The notes under the pieces: generated by a model
Database searches by the model: none
What the model was told of the DNA's origin: nothing
What the model saw: only the letters and a program-made list of their open reading frames with translations
Program-made: the position numbers and the translations under genes
Assembly (NCBI RefSeq): GCF_016734815.1
Contig: NZ_JAERQF010000003.1
Coordinates: 124,001 to 188,000 of the forward strand
Source: Hymenobacter rubidus
GTDB lineage: Bacteria; Bacteroidota; Bacteroidia; Cytophagales; Hymenobacteraceae
Direction of reading: 5' to 3'
DNA: 64,000 bases
Part shown: piece by piece, positions 61,951 through 64,000 of the stretch
Layout of the letters: every line of letters begins with the position of its first letter
Numbering within the stretch: position 1 is the first letter of the stretch

Positions 61951-63728
61951 TAGTTGCCCAGCACAATTTCCACGCGGCGGTTTTTCGCTTTGCCGGCGGG
62001 GGTGCTGTTGCTGGCCACGGGCTCGGTGGCGCCGTGGGCATACACCTGAATGCGGCCGTCGGGGAAGGCGCTGCTGCTTTTGCGCTCCAGCCACTGGCGC
62101 ACGGCCATGGCGCGGTCCTCGCTCAGCTGCTGGTTGGCTTGCGGGTCGCCGGAGTTGTCGGTGTGGCCGTGCACGGCCACTTTCAGGCTGCCGGCCACCA
62201 CCAGGTCATCAAACAATTGGTTGAGTTCTTTTTCGGCCGAAGGCGTGAAGGTACTCTGGCCCGAGTTGAACTCGATGTTCCAGGCCCGCTTGCTCACGCT
62301 CTGGCGGATTTCGTCGCCGGCGGCAAACTTCTGCGTCTCGGCCGGAGCCACCGTTTTGCCTTTGTAGCGCTCCTGAATGTTGCGCAGCAGTGTGAGGTCC
62401 AGCATGTCGTTCAGGGGCACGTAGTTGGGCAGTTCCTTGGGGTAGAGCTTGCTTTGCACGTCGCCAAAGGCCTTGTACACCGAGGCATAGATGTTGGTGC
62501 CGCCCTCGTTCAGGCCAAACAGGTTCAGGTTATCGGCGAAGTTGAATACCTTGCTGCCGCCCAGTTCCACCACGTCGCCGTTGCGGTCGGCCTCGCTCAC
62601 GCCCTTGTAATACTTCAGCCAATACGCCCCGTTCTTATCCTTATCGCCGTACACGTCGGCCGAAATGTCGGCGGCGCGGGTCAGGGCCTCGGGGTGTGAT
62701 TTCACCTGGTCGCCGGCCACCGCGTGGGCCAGAATGAGGCCTTCCACTTCCTTCTGATGGGCGTCGTACCAGCGCTTGGTCGTCACCATGATGTTGGGCA
62801 TCTGGTTCGAATATTCCTTGGTGCTCACGATTTTTACCAGCCCGCCTTTCTGTTTGGCAATGTTCACGTCGCCGGGCGTCCAGGTGGCCACGGCATCGGC
62901 CACCACGTCCACCTTCACGCCGGTGTTTTTGCCGTCCACAATTTTATCGCGGCTTTCGGGCTTGCCGAGAATGTACTTCTCAGCAGCCACCAGGAAGTCG
63001 CTGGCGGCCATGAAGTTTACGGCCTGCGGGTCGTAGGTCGTTTCGTCGGGGTTCACTTTCAGGCCGTTGTCGGCGCACCATTTCAGGGCAATGTTCTGGT
63101 CGCCGTCGCGCAGGTAGCAGGCCACGGTTTTGCCCAGGGCCAGCTTGGGGTTGTCCAGCCACTCTTTCGGGCCCATCAGCTTGTCTTCGCCAAAGGATTT
63201 GCCCACCGAGTAGGGGATAATCTGCAATTGCGTGCCGGTTTTCTTCAGCTCGGTTTGCACAGCCGAGAAGCCGGGCAGGCCGTCGCCCATGATGCTCACA
63301 ATCAGGCCGGGTGTGGCGGGGTTGCTTTGCAGGTCGGAAGCGTTTTTCACCAGGTCGGCCTGCATCTTGCTCACGTCGTCCTGGCGCACAATCTGCATGT
63401 CCACGCCGTTGGCGGCCATGGCCGAGCCGGTGGTGGTGCGCGGGCCGCCGTTGGCCAGCATGCCGGCCATCTGGCTGTTCCAGGCCATCACCTCCCACAC
63501 GATGGGGGTGCCCTTTTCGGCCGGGGCGGTGCCGGGCAGCGGGGCCAGCGGCACCACGGTGTTTACCCCGTTGCCGCCGGTAGCGGCGGGAAGCTCAATC
63601 GAATTGAGCAGCACCGACTCCGTAGCGGCCTTTTTGAAAAGCAGGTTGCTGGAAGTGAGCTTATTGATGCCGAAATACAAGCCCGCAAGGACGATGATGG
63701 CAATGAGAACTTTACCGCGAGTGGTCAT
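61950..63728 (-). CDS. ABC substrate-binding protein fused to an OmpA domain
   Basis: A 592-residue protein. An N-terminal membrane anchor (KVLIAIIVLAGLYFGINKL) is followed by a periplasmic binding-protein domain of roughly 390 residues (VWEVMAWNSQMAGMLANGGP, LIVSIMGDGLPGFSAV, KTVACYLRDGDQN, MPNIMVTTKRWYDAHQKEVEGLI). The last 120 residues are an OmpA-like peptidoglycan-binding domain: FNSGQSTFTPSAEKELNQL, VHGHTDNSGDPQANQQLSEDRA and AKNRRVEIVL. The permease and ATPase genes follow on the same strand. The fusion would tether the solute receptor to both the inner membrane and the cell wall. The solute class is unknown; annotations as a phosphate receptor occur but are not supported by residues I can see. 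Confidence 0.86.
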   Translation of the reverse strand: MTTRGKVLIAIIVLAGLYFGINKLTSSNLLFKKAATESVLLNSIELPAATGGNGVNTVVPLAPLPGTAPAEKGTPIVWEVMAWNSQMAGMLANGGPRTTTGSAMAANGVDMQIVRQDDVSKMQADLVKNASDLQSNPATPGLIVSIMGDGLPGFSAVQTELKKTGTQLQIIPYSVGKSFGEDKLMGPKEWLDNPKLALGKTVACYLRDGDQNIALKWCADNGLKVNPDETTYDPQAVNFMAASDFLVAAEKYILGKPESRDKIVDGKNTGVKVDVVADAVATWTPGDVNIAKQKGGLVKIVSTKEYSNQMPNIMVTTKRWYDAHQKEVEGLILAHAVAGDQVKSHPEALTRAADISADVYGDKDKNGAYWLKYYKGVSEADRNGDVVELGGSKVFNFADNLNLFGLNEGGTNIYASVYKAFGDVQSKLYPKELPNYVPLNDMLDLTLLRNIQERYKGKTVAPAETQKFAAGDEIRQSVSKRAWNIEFNSGQSTFTPSAEKELNQLFDDLVVAGSLKVAVHGHTDNSGDPQANQQLSEDRAMAVRQWLERKSSSAFPDGRIQVYAHGATEPVASNSTPAGKAKNRRVEIVLGN

Positions 63729-63901
63729 TTAAAGAATGTGAAAATGTGCAGAATATGGTGAATATGCTGAATGCGGGAAATAAATGCGGAAAATATGGGA
63801 GCTAGGAGAGAAGGTTATCAGAATGAAGCCTTGGCAGAGGATTTTCTCATATCCAGCCCATTCCCCACATTCAACTCATTTCTCACATTCGCCACATTCC
63901 C
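63729..63901. repeat. Short gaatgtg/cacattc words in loose inverted order
   Basis: The gap has gaatgtgaaaatgtg, then gaatatg and gaatgcgg words on the left and cacattc, ctcacattc and gccacattc on the right. They can pair loosely. Similar in style to 1478-1595. Confidence 0.45.
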
Positions 63902-64000
63902 TTAGTCGAGAAGTTTGCCGTAGGCGTCGTCCGTGGCTTTGGCGGTAGCAGCCACGTTCATGCGCACCGGTTGCTCGTTCTCCATAATGGCGTTGAACTC
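63902..64000 (-). CDS. C-terminal end of a protein continuing past the window
   Basis: A frame of 32 residues and stop enters from the right edge (EFNAIMENEQPVRMNVAATA then KATDDAYGKLLD). It is likely the upstream gene of the ABC operon. Too little is visible to name it; toxic-anion resistance (TelA-like) proteins end in helical text of this sort and are one option, with low certainty. Confidence 0.5.
   Translation of the reverse strand, partial: EFNAIMENEQPVRMNVAATAKATDDAYGKLLD

Overview
The window looks like a chromosome segment of a GC-rich Bacteroidota bacterium, most probably a Hymenobacter-like member of the Cytophagales. The signs are three secreted proteins with type IX secretion (T9SS) C-terminal sorting domains, a TonB-dependent receptor, many small lipoproteins, promoter -7 boxes of the TAnnTTTG type, and almost no Shine-Dalgarno sequences. 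Genus is inference from style; there is no rRNA or tRNA in the window to confirm it.

Layout. 1-4428: reductive pyrimidine degradation (dihydropyrimidinase end, N-carbamoyl-beta-alanine amidohydrolase, PreT, PreA). 4.7-8.0 kb: a T9SS protein, a Gly/Tyr-rich lipoprotein, PurU and a barrel-like protein. 8.0-13.4 kb: an XdhC-type maturation factor and two AraC regulator plus NAD(P)-binding protein pairs. 13.4-15.2 kb: nested palindromes, then an AT-rich pair (antitoxin-like protein and DUF3800 protein). 15.3-18.9 kb: KatG and a divergent OxyR. 19.3-21.1 kb: an accessory patch with an AT-rich HEPN-like protein and a DUF6934-type gene pair lying between two copies of the end of the molybdo-subunit gene. 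21.2-25.1 kb: a PaoABC-like molybdenum hydroxylase. 25.8-31.0 kb: a two-component system, a SulP anion transporter with four 11-bp direct repeats at its promoter, and a beta-carbonic anhydrase. 31.2-39.7 kb: M1 peptidase, TonB receptor, stress protein, and a C10 protease coupled to a lipoprotein. 40-47 kb: hypotheticals, a 42-bp-period palindrome array, HD and GAF proteins, YjbQ and topoisomerase III. 47.2-60.1 kb: an Lgt-like/barrel fusion, SDR-DUF2867, a T9SS protein, a slipin, an M28 peptidase, topoisomerase IB, an App1-like phosphatase and an MBL-fold hydrolase. 60.2-64.0 kb: an ABC importer whose binding protein is fused to an OmpA domain.

The strongest non-gene signal is the density of palindromic repeats. 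One family, with arms like GTCATGCTGAGC...GAAGCATCTC, has at least 12 intergenic copies, with arm changes compensated between the two sides. Others are nested inside it or share outer ends with it. The other standout observations are the 11-bp operator array at the SulP promoter, the cassette between the duplicated 144-bp gene ends, the 42-bp palindrome array, and two unusual domain fusions (Lgt-like with barrel-like, substrate-binding protein with OmpA).
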